Positions 46,221-58,215 of a DNA stretch of 64,000 bases are shown piece by piece (within the stretch, counting starts at the first letter, position 1; each line of letters opens with the position of its first letter). The stretch lies in assembly GCA_037126765.1 (NCBI GenBank), contig JBBCBC010000007.1, positions 21,089,667-21,153,666 on the forward strand, given 5' to 3'. The notes under the pieces are model-generated. The model was not told the DNA's origin. It searched no databases and saw nothing but the letters and a program-made list of their open reading frames with translations. This DNA is from Stenogyne calaminthoides. Taxonomy: Eukaryota > Streptophyta > Magnoliopsida > Lamiales > Lamiaceae. The position numbers and the translations under genes were made by a program.

Positions 46221-48200
46221 TGATTCAAATTTCATCTTGCATAGCAAGAAGAATCCAATGAGAATCTTGTAGAGTTTCACCAATCAAGAGGGCTCTTTTT
46301 CCGATAGGAAGCAGCAGAATAGTGCACTCTCACAATGGAACCTTCTTGTTTTGACACCTTTGATTAGATCACCCACAATCGACTTGTAGGATGACTATCC
46401 AACCATCTTCTTCTAGATGTTCCCCCTTCAATAGTATCCTCAACATTTGAAATGTTAGGTTCGCTTAATTCAAGAAACTTCGGGAACAATAAAAGGAGAA
46501 AGAGAATCATCTTATAGGGGGAAATTTATCTGAACATTGTCGAGACATTTGTTCCCCTTTGGTTGATAGATTCGAATTTTGCCTCAAATTGACCTCATCT
46601 TCATTGGCATCACATACCGCAGTCCGAATCGTGTCTGCTCATTGATTTGTCACCTTGGTGTGTTGGCTTTCCGAGTCTCACCATCCCGAGTTTCATCCTC
46701 GAACTTCTTTATCCGAGTCCGAGTCACTCCAATCGTAGAATGTGAATGACTTCTTCTTTTCGTGTTCAAATGGATGATTTGTCATTCTTTTTCGGGCTTA
46801 ATCTGGTGATCCTCTTGGTGGGTTCTTACAAGATCATGTTCTGCTTTTTTCCTAACACAAGTAGATTCATCAAAAAACAACATGAGGTGTTTCCTCCACA
46901 ATAAGAGTCCTCGGTTGTAAACTCTCGAAAGCTTTTCGATTTCGTAATACCCTAAGAATATTCCTTCATCGACTTTGCTATCAAATGTTTTCAACTGATC
47001 TTTACCATTATTGTGTATGAAACACTTGCAACTAAACACACGAAAGAAAGAAACAAGAGGCTTCTTTCATTCCAAAGCTCATAAGGTGTTTTGCCTTGAC
47101 TCTTGGTCAAGATGGATCGATGCGGTGAATAGCATGCGATGTTGGCTTCAAATTTCAAAATCTTTTAGGAATATCGACTTGATTTATCATTGTCCTTGGA
47201 AGGCTTCTTTTCGTAGAGTCATGTTCCTTCTTTCAAAGAACACCATTTTGTTGAGGGTCCTTGCAGTTGATGTTTCATGAGTAATTCCATTTCTTTGACA
47301 ATAATCGATATGATATGATTTATAAATTGGGTTCCTTGTCGGATCGATTTTGACCACACTCGATTTTTCTCAATAATCGAGCCTTTTAATTCTCGCGCTT
47401 TTATCGAGTTTCTTTCTTCTCGAGTAAGAATATGACCAATATATCTTGAATAGTCATCAACTACTACCAATGTGTATTTCGCCATTAGTGCTCGCGGTGT
47501 TATAGGACCAAAAGATCCATATCACGAGAATCGAAGTATTCTTTCAGAGAGAAACATCTTATTTGCTTTTAAATGATGCTCTAATTTGTTTTCCTTTTGA
47601 CACGCATCACAAATATGTTCCTTCTTGAACACTTCATTAGGGCAACCTCTCACAAGAGCAAATCTTGCAAGCTTATTAGGGGTTTTGAAATTCGTGTGAT
47701 TCATTCTTTTATGCCATAACCAATCGGTATTTGTGAAACTTTTTAGCAACCAAACATGTATCTTTAGGAGTTGAACTCCGGTCGACAAGATACACATTTC
47801 CTTTTCTAGTACCAGTCAGTAATACTTTCTATGAGATATCATCTTTCACATAACATAAGTTCTTAGAGAACTCAACATTAAAAACCTTTATCACAGAATT
47901 GGCTTATTGAAAGCAAGTTATGCTTCAATCGATACATACATATGAAACACCATGGATATGAATCGAGTCGATTTCCAAAGTTCCATATCCTTCAAGATGT
48001 ATCCCTTGAGTTATCTCCAAAAAGTGATCCGAGGGCCTTTTTTGTTCAACATAGTCACTTGAGTATCTTCTTGAATCTGTCATATGTCTTGAGAATCCAC
48101 TGTCAAGATACCATACATCAGTGGCTTTTTCATCTCTACTCATCAATGCTATGTGATCTTTAATCGGCTCGGTGCTTTGTTTTTCTCCCGAAAAAATAGA
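46221..48200 (-). pseudogene. Protease and integrase of element 2
   Basis: Protease: VWYLDSGFSRHMT at about 48080-48115, with the Asp-Ser-Gly site kept. Pre-integrase zinc site: WHKRMNHTNFK, then HICDACQKENK (47580-47720); the Gln after CDAC is a stop in element 3. Integrase core: VVVDDYSRYIG (47440-47470) and the NGKDQLKTFDSK, DEGIFLGYY end at 46950-47020. It is broken by indels. Confidence 0.75.
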
Positions 48201-48399
48201 TCAATTTTAGGTACCCAATTTTTGTAGGGTCCTACAAGGTTAGTTGTACCTTTAGGAATCCAAAATCTTGCGACAACTCTAATCACTTTAGAGTGGTCGA
48301 TCTGTCTTCCATAAACATCTACATACACATTTACTACTCACGGGTGCCTTAGCGGTTTCACGTGTATGAGTGCTAGCCTTAGCATGAACATGAGCTTTT

Positions 48400-50600
48400 G
48401 AATTTTTCTTTGGTTCGGGCCTTTTGTTCATTTGCTTTAGCTTTTTATGTACCGGTCCGAATCTTTGTTGACTTCGGCTTGTGTAACCTTTACCCTTAGG
48501 CAAGTGGGGGTTCAGATTACTGTCTTGAAATTTTGGTCTTCAAGATATCTGAGGATTCAGGTCTCTTGATTGAGAATGTCTCATCGAAAGTGTTTCTCTT
48601 CCGAAGATTCCTCCGATGGTTCGAGTGTAGATCCTTTCGTGTTTGCATTCTTAGCCCGAGGCTTCAAGTACTTGCTCGAAATTTCTTAATCGAGTGCTCA
48701 GTTTTCTAGCCTTCACCGAGGTTTAGGCTTTCCTACCGATCATTCATTTTTACCGAAACCATGGGTCCTTTTCCCTTGTCTACAACCTTGGGCATTTCTT
48801 GATTATGAAGTGTAGGTGCCATCGGTTTTACAAAGATTGTCTTCTTGCTACTTGATGCAAAGATTCGAGATGACTTTTGTGAGGTTCCCCCGGAATGTAT
48901 CCCAATCCGAGATTTTATAGTGGCAGATCCACGGTAACTCTGAATTTCATCTATTACTTTAGATGCAGATTCAATAGAGTTAGCTTCTTCTATGCACTAT
49001 CCTCACAGTTCAGAGTTTCATGCTTCTCGGAGAGGTCATTGAACTTAGTTCGATCAATTTGAATCTCTTCAAATGGATTTCTCTAGCTTTTCGATTTAGG
49101 GTCACTATCAACTTCTCTTTCTTCGAGAGTTGTACTTTTCAATTAACATCCAGTTCATCAAGAGCTCCAATTAATTGAGAAGTGATTTCGGTATTCTTTA
49201 GAGTCTTTCCATTTTAGATTTTCAAATTTTCGGTTCTTTATTACGCTCTTGAGTTTCATTTAGCGGTTCTTGTAAAACAAAGATAGTCCTTCATTAGACT
49301 CTTAAAAGAATCCATCGTGTCAAAATGATTGTTTCTGATTGAACTTGACAACTCTTGTGCTAGTGTAGGAGCAACAAATGAGAAAGAAGAGTTTACCTCC
49401 TCAATGGCCATCGCCGGATGTCATCACTTTTCCTTTGTCACGAGAATATTTCATCCCGAAGAGCTAGATCCTCCTCGAGAATGTTCTTCTTCCGCAAGCA
49501 TGGCCTTTTGCTAGAGAACTTCTTGTCTCTTTTAGCTTGCCTTTCTCTTCTCTCCTTAGCACTCGATCCGGACAATCATCTTTGGAAGTGACCTTTCTTT
49601 TGGCAATTATAGCATCTGTTGGCATCATCATCGATCACTTTCTTCTTTGGACTTGGAGTCCTTCCTTTTGGATGAAGATCCCTCGAACTTCGTGTCCTTC
49701 TTCTTCTCGGTTGATCATCCCTCGGGTTTCTTCCGCACTGTGATTCTGTAATAGTTTTTGTATTTTCCATATCCACTATTAAGTCTTTTTCAAACCTCCT
49801 TGCCATCGGTGCTAGCTTATCCTTAAGCTCATCGATTTTTTAGCAAGGAGTTCTCGAACTCTCTAGTTTTATTGTGTTTTATCTTTGGCTTTAAAAGCCA
49901 CATTTTTTTACTAGATGATGAATCATCTTTTTTGTCGACCTTTTTAGATTTCTTATCAATTACTTAACTCATAGGCCTTCAAATTTGAGAAGACTTGTTG
50001 ATATGGCATTGAATTAATGTTTTTGGTGTTTTCAATCACCATTGCATGTATATCCCATTTCTTAGAAAGACCTCTAAGAATTTTCAATGCAACTTCTCTC
50101 TGTGGATATTTCTTTCCAAGTGCATTTAGATCATTCATAATCTTTAGTGAATCGACTTCTAATTTGTCAATAGATTCACCTTCTTCCATTTCAAAACTAT
50201 CAAACTTTCCAATTGCAACTAAAAGTTTGTTTTCCTTGATATGATCGTGCCTTGGCACATTCTGATAGTGTATCCCAAATTTCTTTTTAAAGATTAAAAG
50301 GAGAGATCATTCCCGTCACACCATCATCAATTGTCTTTGTATAGTGTGTCTTTAGCAATATAGTCTAGATTGACTAACTTCCTCTCCTCAGAGTCGGGTT
50401 GGTCAATCGGACTTAGGAAATTTCGCTCTAGGATCGTTTCTCTCATTTTACATTTCCTCCGGGATTCACCACAAGAAATTGGAATGGCCCTTCAGAGACC
50501 ACTCTCCACATTCGTTCATGTTTAGAATACTGGTGAGCTGCGTTCTCGATCTCCATAAATCATAGTTCTCCACTGAGAACATGGGAAGTTTCTTAGAAGA
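48400..50600 (-). pseudogene. gag of element 2
   Basis: The best-preserved gag here. The UBN2-type core reads MPRHDHIKENKLLVAIGKFD, continuing to LKILRGLSKKWDIHAMVIEN, in an open frame 50258-49956. A zinc knuckle CYNCQKKGHFQR lies at 49576-49615, frameshifted just before the last Cys. A Lys/Arg-rich tail (LPKGKGYTSRSQQRF) is near 48490. The start, near 50603, has the ATGTCTTCTAAGAAACTTCC sequence of the family. Gag binds and packages element RNA. Confidence 0.75.
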
Positions 50601-50713
50601 CATTTTATCTGAGTCTTTTAAGAATTCAGCAAATAAGATTAGTTCAGATAGACCACAAGTATTTTAGCAGATAAAACTTTGGTCAACAAAGCAGGTGGTC
50701 AAGTTGAACCACT

Positions 50714-50725
50714 GCTCTGATACCA
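50714..50725 (-). other. Primer-binding site of element 2
   Basis: The minus strand reads TGGTATCAGAGC, the perfect 12-nt complement used with initiator tRNA-Met, two bases after the LTR end ACCAACA. Confidence 0.9.
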
Positions 50726-50727
50726 CT

Positions 50728-51765
50728 TGTTGGTCCCGGTGCAAACGAGTCTTACACGTGTATGGGGGGAATACACGTGTTCAGTGTTTTTTAAAACTTT
50801 TTCTTACTGAGGTAAGCTTGGGTCAGGTTGTCCTGATGATTTGGTCCTGAGAAGCACAAATCCCTCTGAGTCAAAGTCTAATGAGACATGATCTCGAAGC
50901 TGCCGTAAACCTCGGATAATCCCAACCGAGTAATCGAAGCCAGAGATCCTGAGTTGCTTGGATCGAGAGAACTAACTTCATGAACCCTCGGAAGAGTAAG
51001 TTCAGTTTGGTAACTATCTGTTCAAGCTACTCGGATGTCTTGAATGGTTGGCCCTTAGTTTATACTGCGTTTTAAGCTTTTGCTGAAAACCTTCCTTTAA
51101 TGGAATAGTGATTAGGCTGTGATTCAATTATATGCAACTTCAGTGGATTGATTCCAACTGAAATTTCAGTGAAAATATGCTTTCAAAACTCAGTGATGCA
51201 ACAGATAAATCAAGCAAAAATGTAAAGCAAAAAAGAACACAACAATTTATAGTGGTTCGAGACTCAAGCTCCTACGTCCACTCTCTCGATCTCTTGAGAA
51301 ATTCACTAATCACTTCCTTGAGCCGACTACCTCAGTAGTTTACTAACTCAACTCGCCCCGAGTTTTCGACTACCCCTCAGAGTTTACTTACTCAACCCGA
51401 CCTTGAGCTTTCTGACTACCTCTGTAGTTTACTTACTCAACTCACACAAGCTTTAAGACTACCATAAGTAGCTTACTAACTTCTCCTCTAGAGCTTTCTG
51501 ACTACCTCAATGTAGTTTACTCACTCTTTACAACTCCAATCTCACCAACAATCACACTCAAACTACCTTCTAAAGGGTTTGGGGTTTCTTGGTTGGTTTC
51601 CAACTTGGATGAGATATCCTTTACTATAAAGAACAATGCAAAGGCTAGGATATCTCGACTTTGGATATATCTTATCAAGCTAGGCTTAGTTAAATGAGCT
51701 CTCTTCAATATAAAGCACTTGGGAAATTCTGGGTTTTTCGAGTGCTTAAACTTTGCGATAATAAG
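50728..51765 (-). repeat. Partial 5' LTR of element 2
   Basis: 1038 bp of the LTR 3' side in minus orientation. It holds the TATA box in ACCACTATAAATTG (near 51245-51255) and the 44-bp repeats (51299-51525). It ends abruptly at ATAAG, where element 3 starts in the other orientation. The rest should lie beyond the window. Confidence 0.88.
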
Positions 51766-53811
51766 TGTTGGGAGATGAATTTAATAAAAGATATATGATT
51801 TTGATTAAGATCCCGAAACCCCTAAGTATGACATGTTCAGAATGATCTTGATAGTTGAGTCAGGATTCAGTTTTAGAGTATTCAGGATGTTATCTGCAAA
51901 ATGTATAGTCAGCAGATATAGTTCAGGATAGGTTCTGAAGATTCTGAAGAACTCAGTATGTTTCTGAAGAAACTGAAGTTTCAGTATGAAACTGAAGTAT
52001 CTGAAGACTCAGTATGAAACTGAGATACTAAAGACTCAGTAGGATACTGAGTAACTGAAGACTCAGCATGAAGATTCAGTTTATCAGTCAGTATAACTTT
52101 AAAAACTCAGAAGACTCAGAAGACCCTGAAGACTCAGAAGACTCTGAACACTCTGAAGACGCAAGACTGAAGACTGAATACTGAAGATCAAGAATACTGA
52201 AGGCACAGTAATTACTGAAGACTCAGTAATGTACTGAATGCTCAGTATGAACCTGAATGTTCCGAGGCACTGAATATATCTATCTGAAGGATGCAATACT
52301 GAGAAGATCGCGATTCCTTAGAGAAATAGATATTTGCCAAGACATTCAAATGCAGACAAAAGGAACTAAGTCAGAAGTGTTGTTAAGGTTATATCAACTC
52401 AGAGTTTGTAACCAAAAGAGCCGTTGAAGGTGTCTACCTTTAACTGGAGACAAAAGTCAAAAAGAGGAAGACAACACTGTACCAAACTGACACTGACAAT
52501 GACAGGTCGCAGAAAAAGATGTCAGAAGTACAAAATTTCCAGACTGCAAAAAGTGAAGACCAGCTACATGAAAGGCTATTGCCTAAAACGTGTTAGGGAG
52601 TTTCAAACCCTAAATATAGCCGTTCCTCACACACCATAAGAGAAAACTCACGAATCTATCTCTCCAACGGATAGTTTTCAAAAGTGACCTTGGTGTATGC
52701 CTATAAATACTAGTGACCCTCTACATTGTAAGGTTACGGGAAATTTATACGCAACTCATGAAGCTCAAACTTATTCTTGCAAAAGTTAAAGCACTCGAAA
52801 AACCTAGAATTTCCCAAGTGCTTCTATATTGAAGAGACCTCACTATACTAAGCCTAGCTTGATAAGATTTATCCAAAGCTTAGTCGAGATATCCTAACCC
52901 TTTGCATTGTACTTCATTGTAAAGGATATCTCATCCTAGTTGGAAACCAACCGAGAAACCCCAAACCCTTGAGAAGGTAGTTGGAGTGTGTTTGTTGGTG
53001 AGAAGAGTTGTTAAGAGCTAGTAAACTACGCTGAGTATTGTAAAACTCAGAGGAGAAGTTAGTAAGCTCTGGGGTAGTCCAAAGCTTGTTTGTGTTGAGT
53101 AAGTGAACTACGGAGGTAGTCGTAAAGCTCAAGGTCGGGTTGAGTAAGTAAACTACGTGGAGTAGTCGAAAACTCGGTACGAAGTTGAGTAAGTAAACTA
53201 CGCGAGGTAGTCGTAAAAGCTCGAAGTGATTAGTGAATTTTCTCCGAGGATCGAGAGAGTGGACGAGGGGAGCTTGAAGTCTCCGAACCACTATAATTCT
53301 TTGTGTTGTTTATCGCTTTTTTATTTGTATTTAATTTTTGCATTGACTTGATTTTGAAAGCATACTTTTCAATCGATATTTGGAATGGAATCAATTGGAG
53401 TTGCATGAAAATTGAAATCACGGCTTAATCACTATTTCATAAAGGTAAGGTTTTTCAAAGAAAGCTTAAAACGAGTATAAACTAAGGTCCAACCATTTCA
53501 GATCATGAAAGTAGCTAGAGAAGATAGTTACCAAACCGAACATACTCTTCGAGGGTTCAAGAAGTTAGTTATCCGATCCAAGCAACTCGGGATCTCGACA
53601 CTTAGGACTCGGTTGGGATTATCTCGAGGTATCTCGAAAGATTTCGGGATCACTGTCTCGAGAGACTTTGACTCAGAGCGATCTGTGCTTCTCGTAACCT
53701 AATCTTGATATCGACCCAAGTCGACCTCAAGAAGAAAAAAAAGTTTTAAAAATACTGAACACGTGTATCCCCCCCATACACGTGTAAGACTCGTTTGCAC
53801 CGGGACCAACA
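51766..53811 (+). repeat. 5' LTR of element 3
   Basis: A 2046-bp LTR from TGTTGGGAGATG to ACCAACA. It has CTGAAGACTCAG-type repeats at 51955-52210, a TATA box after CCGAACCAC at 53292-53297, and about five 44-bp repeats with GTAAACTAC and GGTAGTCG (53021-53233). A CCATACACGTG sequence near 53775 lies close to the end. Confidence 0.93.
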
Positions 53812-53813
53812 AG

Positions 53814-53825
53814 TGGTATCAAAGC
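53814..53825 (+). other. Primer-binding site of element 3
   Basis: TGGTATCAAAGC, one mismatch from the initiator-tRNA-Met site seen perfectly in element 2, two bases after the LTR end. Confidence 0.88.
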
Positions 53826-53946
53826 AGTGGTTCAACTTGACCACCTACTGTGTTGACCAAAGTTTTATTTTTCTAAAAATACTTGTGGTCTATCTGAACT
53901 GATCTTATTTCTTGAATTTTTTTTCTTTTCAAAAGATCCGGATAAA

Positions 53947-54830
53947 ATGTCTTCTAAAAACTTCCCATGTTCTCGGTGGAGAACTATGATTTGGAGGAGA
54001 TCGAGAATGCAGCTCACCAGTATTCTAAACATGAGCGATGTGGAGAGTGGTCTCTCAGGACCATTCCAATTTCATCGTGGTGAATCGAGGAGGAACAGAA
54101 GATGAGAGAATTGATCCTAGAGCAGAATTTCTAAGTCCGATGACCAACCGACTCTGAGGAGAGAAAGTTAGTCAATCTAGACTACATTGCAAAAGACACT
54201 CTATACAGTACAATTGCTGAAGGAATGCCCAAGGTTGTAGACAAGGGAAAAAGACCTATGGTCTCAGTAAAACTGAATGATCTGGTTGGAAAGCCCAAAC
54301 CTCAGGTAAAGGCTAGAAAACACGAGCAATCCGTTGGAAAATTTCAGTAAGTACTTCAAAGCCTCAAAGCTAAGAATGCAAACACGAAAAGGATCCACAT
54401 TGAACCATCGGAGGAATCCTCGGATGAGAAACACTCAAGAGAGACATTCTCAATCGAAGAAACCAAGTCTTCAAAGACAATCGAAAAGACCCAGATTTCA
54501 ACACGCATAACCCGAACCCTACTTGCCTAAGGGTAAAGGTTATCCAACCCAAGTCATCAAAGATTTAGATTGGTCAAGATGAAGCCAAAGCAATTGAAAT
54601 GTAAGGCCTGAAACCAAAGAAAAACTCAAAGGCACATGTTCATGCTAAAGCGAGCACACATACACGTAAAACCGCTAAGGCACCCAAGAGTAGTAGATGT
54701 GTATGTTGATGTTTATGGAAGACAGATTAGCCACTCTAAAGTGATTAGAGTTGTCAGACAAATTTGGATTCCGAAAGGTACAGCTAACCTTGTAGGACCC
54801 TACACAAATTGGGTACCTAAGAATTGATCT
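53947..54830 (+). pseudogene. gag remnant of element 3, core deleted
   Basis: It starts at ATG 53947 with the family start (MSSKN-type) and keeps about 270 bp, through the SKHERCGEWSL region. Near 54222 it jumps to the C-terminal part (KVVDKGKRPM, then VGKPKPQVKARKHEQSVGK). By comparison with element 2, roughly 1.5 kb is missing, including the UBN2 core and zinc knuckle. The tail runs through basic and HVHAKAS-like sequence to the protease. Without gag the element would need particles from another copy. Confidence 0.75.
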
Positions 54831-54863
54831 GTTTTTCAGGAGGAAAACAAGGGAACTAAGCTG

Positions 54864-55301
54864 ATGAAAGATCACATGGCACTGATGAGTAGAGATGAAA
54901 AAGCTCCTGGTGTATGGTATCTTGACAGTGGATGCTCAAGACATATGACAGGATTCAAGAAGATGCTCAGTGACTATGTTGAACAAAGAGGCCCACATAT
55001 CACTTTTGGAGATAACTCCAAGGGACAGACTGAAGGATATGGAACTTTGGAAATCGACTCAGTTCATATCCATGGTGTTTCATATGTATCTGGATTGAAG
55101 CATAATTTGCATTCAATTAGCCAATTCTGTGATAAAGGTTTTAATGTTGAGTTCTCTAAGAACTTATGTTTTGTGAAAGATGATACATCACAGAAAATAT
55201 TACTGACTGGTACAAGAAAAGGGAATGTGTATCTTGCTGATTGGAGTTCAACTCCTAAAGATACATGTTTGGTTGCTAAAAGTTCCACAGATACCAGTTA
55301 G
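54864..55301 (+). CDS. Copia aspartic protease and pre-integrase part, element 3
   Basis: An open 145-residue frame: VWYLDSGCSRHMTG carries the Asp-Ser-Gly protease site. EGYGTLEIDSVHIHGVSYVS and LKHNLHSISQFCDKGFNVEF follow, then LLTGTRKGNVYLADWSS. The protease cuts the gag-pol polyprotein. The frame is part of pol, not a separate gene. It stops at TAG 55299-55301, just before the integrase zinc site (LWHKRMSHLNFKT), where element 2 has Trp. Confidence 0.85.
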   Translation: MKDHMALMSRDEKAPGVWYLDSGCSRHMTGFKKMLSDYVEQRGPHITFGDNSKGQTEGYGTLEIDSVHIHGVSYVSGLKHNLHSISQFCDKGFNVEFSKNLCFVKDDTSQKILLTGTRKGNVYLADWSSTPKDTCLVAKSSTDTS

Positions 55302-56525
55302 TTATGGCATAAAAGAATGAGTCACCTGAATTTTAAAACCCTGAACAAGCTTGCAAGATTAGCTCTTGTAAGAGGGTTGCCTAATGAAGTGTTCAGCAAG
55401 GAACACATTTGTGATGCGTGCTAGAAAGGAAAACAAGTTAAAGCATCATTTAAAAGCAAAGTAGAAGTTTCTACTGAGAGAATACTTCAGCTATTGCATA
55501 TGGATCTTTTTGGTCCTATAACACCAGTGAGCATCAATGGCAGGAAATACACACTAGTAGTAGTTGATGACTACTCAAGATATACTTGGGTCATATTCTT
55601 ACTCAGTAAGAAAGAGACTCAGATAAAGCTGCCAGAGTTACTGAAAAGGCTCAGTATTGAGAAGAATCTGAGTGTGGTCAAAATAAGATCTGACAAGGGA
55701 ACTGAATTTATTAATCATATCATATCTGATTATTGTGCAGCAAATGGAATTTTACATGAAACATCAGCTGCAAGGACCCCTCAACAAAATGGTGTTGCTG
55801 AAAGAAGGAACAGGACTCTGAAAGAAGCTGCAAGGACAATGATTGCTGAAGCTGATATTCCTAAAAGGTTTTGGGATGAGGCTGTCAACACTGCATGCTA
55901 CTCTCAAAATAGATCCATGCTGACAAAGAGTCAAGGCAAAACGCCTTATGAACTTTGGAATGAAAGGAAGCCTCTTGTTTCTTTCTTTCGTGTGTTTGGT
56001 TGCAAGTGTTGCATACACAATAATGGTAAAGATCAGTTGAAAACATTTGATAGTAAAGCTGATGAAGGAATATTCTTAGGATATTCTGAAGTTAGTAAAG
56101 CTTTCAGAGTTTACAACTGTAGGACTCTTATTGTGGAGGAAACACCTCATGTTGTTTTTGATGAATCTACTTGTGTTCAGAAGAAACAGGAACATGATGC
56201 AAATGAATTGACTAAGAGGATCACCAGATTAAGCCTGAAACAGAAAGATAAATCATCCATCGAACTCCGAAAAAAGAAGAAGTCACCACATCCTATGATT
56301 GGAGTGACTCGGACTTCAGATAAAGAAGTTCAGGATGGAACTCGGATGGTGAGACTCGGGGAAAACCAACACTCAAAGGTGACCAATCTGAGCAGACACC
56401 GCCTGACTTCGGTATGTGATGCCAATGAGGATGTGGTCACGGTGAGGCAAATTTCGAATCTATCAACCAAGGGGGGAACCAATGTCTTCGATAATGTTTC
56501 AATAGAATTTCCCCGAGGAAGATGA
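55302..56525 (+). CDS. Copia integrase, element 3
   Basis: After LWHKRMSHLNFKTLNKLARL and HICDAC (HHCC zinc site), a TAG at 55422-55424 interrupts; element 2 has Gln there. The open frame 55494-56525 (343 aa) holds the integrase core: HMDLFGP (first Asp), VVVDDYSRYTWVIFLL, IRSDKGTEF (second Asp) and RTPQQNGVAERRNRTL (Glu). RFWDEAVNTACY and NGKDQLKTFDSK, DEGIFLGYSEVSKAFRVYN follow. The DDE triad is intact. It would insert the cDNA copy. The tail leads into the RT linker. Confidence 0.9.
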
Positions 56526-56543
56526 TTCCTTTCTCCTTTCTCA

Positions 56544-57530
56544 TTGTTTTCTGAATTCTTTGAATTAACTGAACCTAACATTTCAAATGTTGAGGATACT
56601 ACTGAAACAGGACCATCAAGAAGGAAATGGTTAGATAGTCATCCTACAAGTCAGATTGTGGGTGATCTAACTGAAGGTGTTAAGACAAAACGGTTCCATG
56701 GTGAGAGTGCACTATTCTCACGCTTCCTATCGGAGAAAGAACCATCGAGATTGGTGAAGCTCAAGATTCTCATTGGATTACTACTATGCAAGATGAGCTG
56801 AATCAATTCTCAAGGAATAAAGAATGGGAGCTAGTAGATAGACCGAAAGGCACAATGTCATTGGAACCAAGTGGGTTTTCAAGAACAAAAGAGATGAAAA
56901 CAACAACATTGTGAGAAACAAGGCAAGGCTAGTTGCACAAGGTTATTCCCAAGAAGAAGGCTTGGATTATGATGAAACCTTTGCACTGTTTGCAAGACTA
57001 GAAGCCATCGATTGTTTCTTGCATATGCTTCCCCACATGAAGTTCAGGGGGTCTATCAAATGGATGTGAAAAGTGCATTTTTCTGAGCAGTGTGCTTAAA
57101 GAAGAGGTTTATGTGGAACAACCTCCTGGTTTCAAACAGAATGACCAAGTTTCTGAAAGTTCGGAAAAGCTTTTGTATGGTCTCAAGCAAGAACCCAAAG
57201 AATGGTATGATACTCTTTTTCGGTTTTTCATCGACCATGGTTTTGTCAAAGGGATCGTTGATAGAACTCGTGCTCGGGGATAGAGGATGGGAAATATATC
57301 TTACTAGTTCAGAGATATATGTTGATGACATCATTTTGGATCTCAAACCATCGTATTTGTGTGAAAAGTTTTCAACACCGATGAAAGGCAAGTTTGAGAT
57401 GTCAATGATGGGAGAGATGAATTTCTTTCTAGGTCTTCAAGTGAAACAATCAAAGGAAGGAATATTCATCAACCGTGCAAAAAGTACACGAGAGATCCGA
57501 TTGCCAAATATGGTGTACAGATTGCAATAA
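56544..57530 (+). pseudogene. Copia reverse transcriptase (RVT_2), element 3
   Basis: Motifs in several frames: ETGPSRRKWLDSHPTSQIVG linker, QDELNQFSRNKEWELVDRPK near 56790-56850, then EEVYVEQPPGFKQNDQVSES (57092 on), LLYGLKQEPKEWYDTLFRFF, EIYVDDIIL (catalytic YVDD, about 57315-57340) and KGKFEMSMMGEMNFFLGLQV. At least four frameshifts separate them. The catalytic Asp pair is present. Confidence 0.82.
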
Positions 57531-58215
57531 TGATTAGGATTCCTACGAATACTAACTACAAGATGGATCCCGATTTCAAGGCAAATCAAGAAGCCATACC
57601 GATTATAGAGGAATCATTGGATCATTGCTCTATCTCACTGCAAGTAGGGGTGGGATATAACATTTGATGTTGGGATATGTGCAAGATACCAAGCTAATCC
57701 TAAGGCTAGTCACATGGAGGTCGCCAAAAGATACCGAGGTATCTTAAGGGCACAGTGAATAGAGGATTATGGTATCCGGTGATGATAACCTTGAATTAAC
57801 CGGTTACTCAGATGCCGATTATGGAGGTTGCAGAATTGAAAGGAAGTCCACTACAGAACTTGTCAATTTCTAGGAAGTAAACTGATATCTTGGTTTTCAA
57901 AGAAACAAACCTCAAGAGCAACCAAGATTATCGGTTTGAATACATGGTGCAGGAAGTCTTTGTCTTTCGAGATTCTTTGGCTCGCACAACAATTAAGGGA
58001 TTATAAAGTTGTAGCCAATGAAGTACCAATATTCTCAGGACAATAATAGTGCCATTGCTATTTCACAAAATCCGTTATTGCACACGGATGCAAGCATGTG
58101 GATATCGACATCACTTCATCGAGATCATGTCGAGAAAAAGGACATAAGGATGGAGAAAATTCATACTGATAGGCAAAGAGCTGATATCTTGACTAAACTT
58201 TTGGCTGAATCATGA
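57531..58215 (+). pseudogene. Copia RNase H, element 3
   Basis: YSDADYGGC (first Asp) near 57810, DNNSAIAISQNPLLHTDAS at 58030-58095, then HRDHVEKKDIRMEKIHTDRQ and RADILTKLLAES, with a stop at 58213-58215. This matches copia RNase HI. Frameshifts lie between 57530 and 58010. The stop marks the end of pol. Confidence 0.82.

Larger units (their letters stand above)
41803..51765 (-). mobile_element. SIRE-type copia element 2, minus strand
   Basis: Same family as elements 1 and 3. From the right: partial 5' LTR (50728-51765), perfect PBS, gag, protease, integrase, RT, RNase H, spacer and ORF3, cut at the gap. Its LTR is interrupted at 51765 by element 3, so it is older than element 3. Its 3' LTR is not in the window. 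Confidence 0.88.

Noticed and set aside
51955..52210. Regular GAAGACTC repeats, CRISPR-like at first glance
   Set aside because: No unique spacers, units of varying length, inside a plant LTR, and repeated in the partner LTR.
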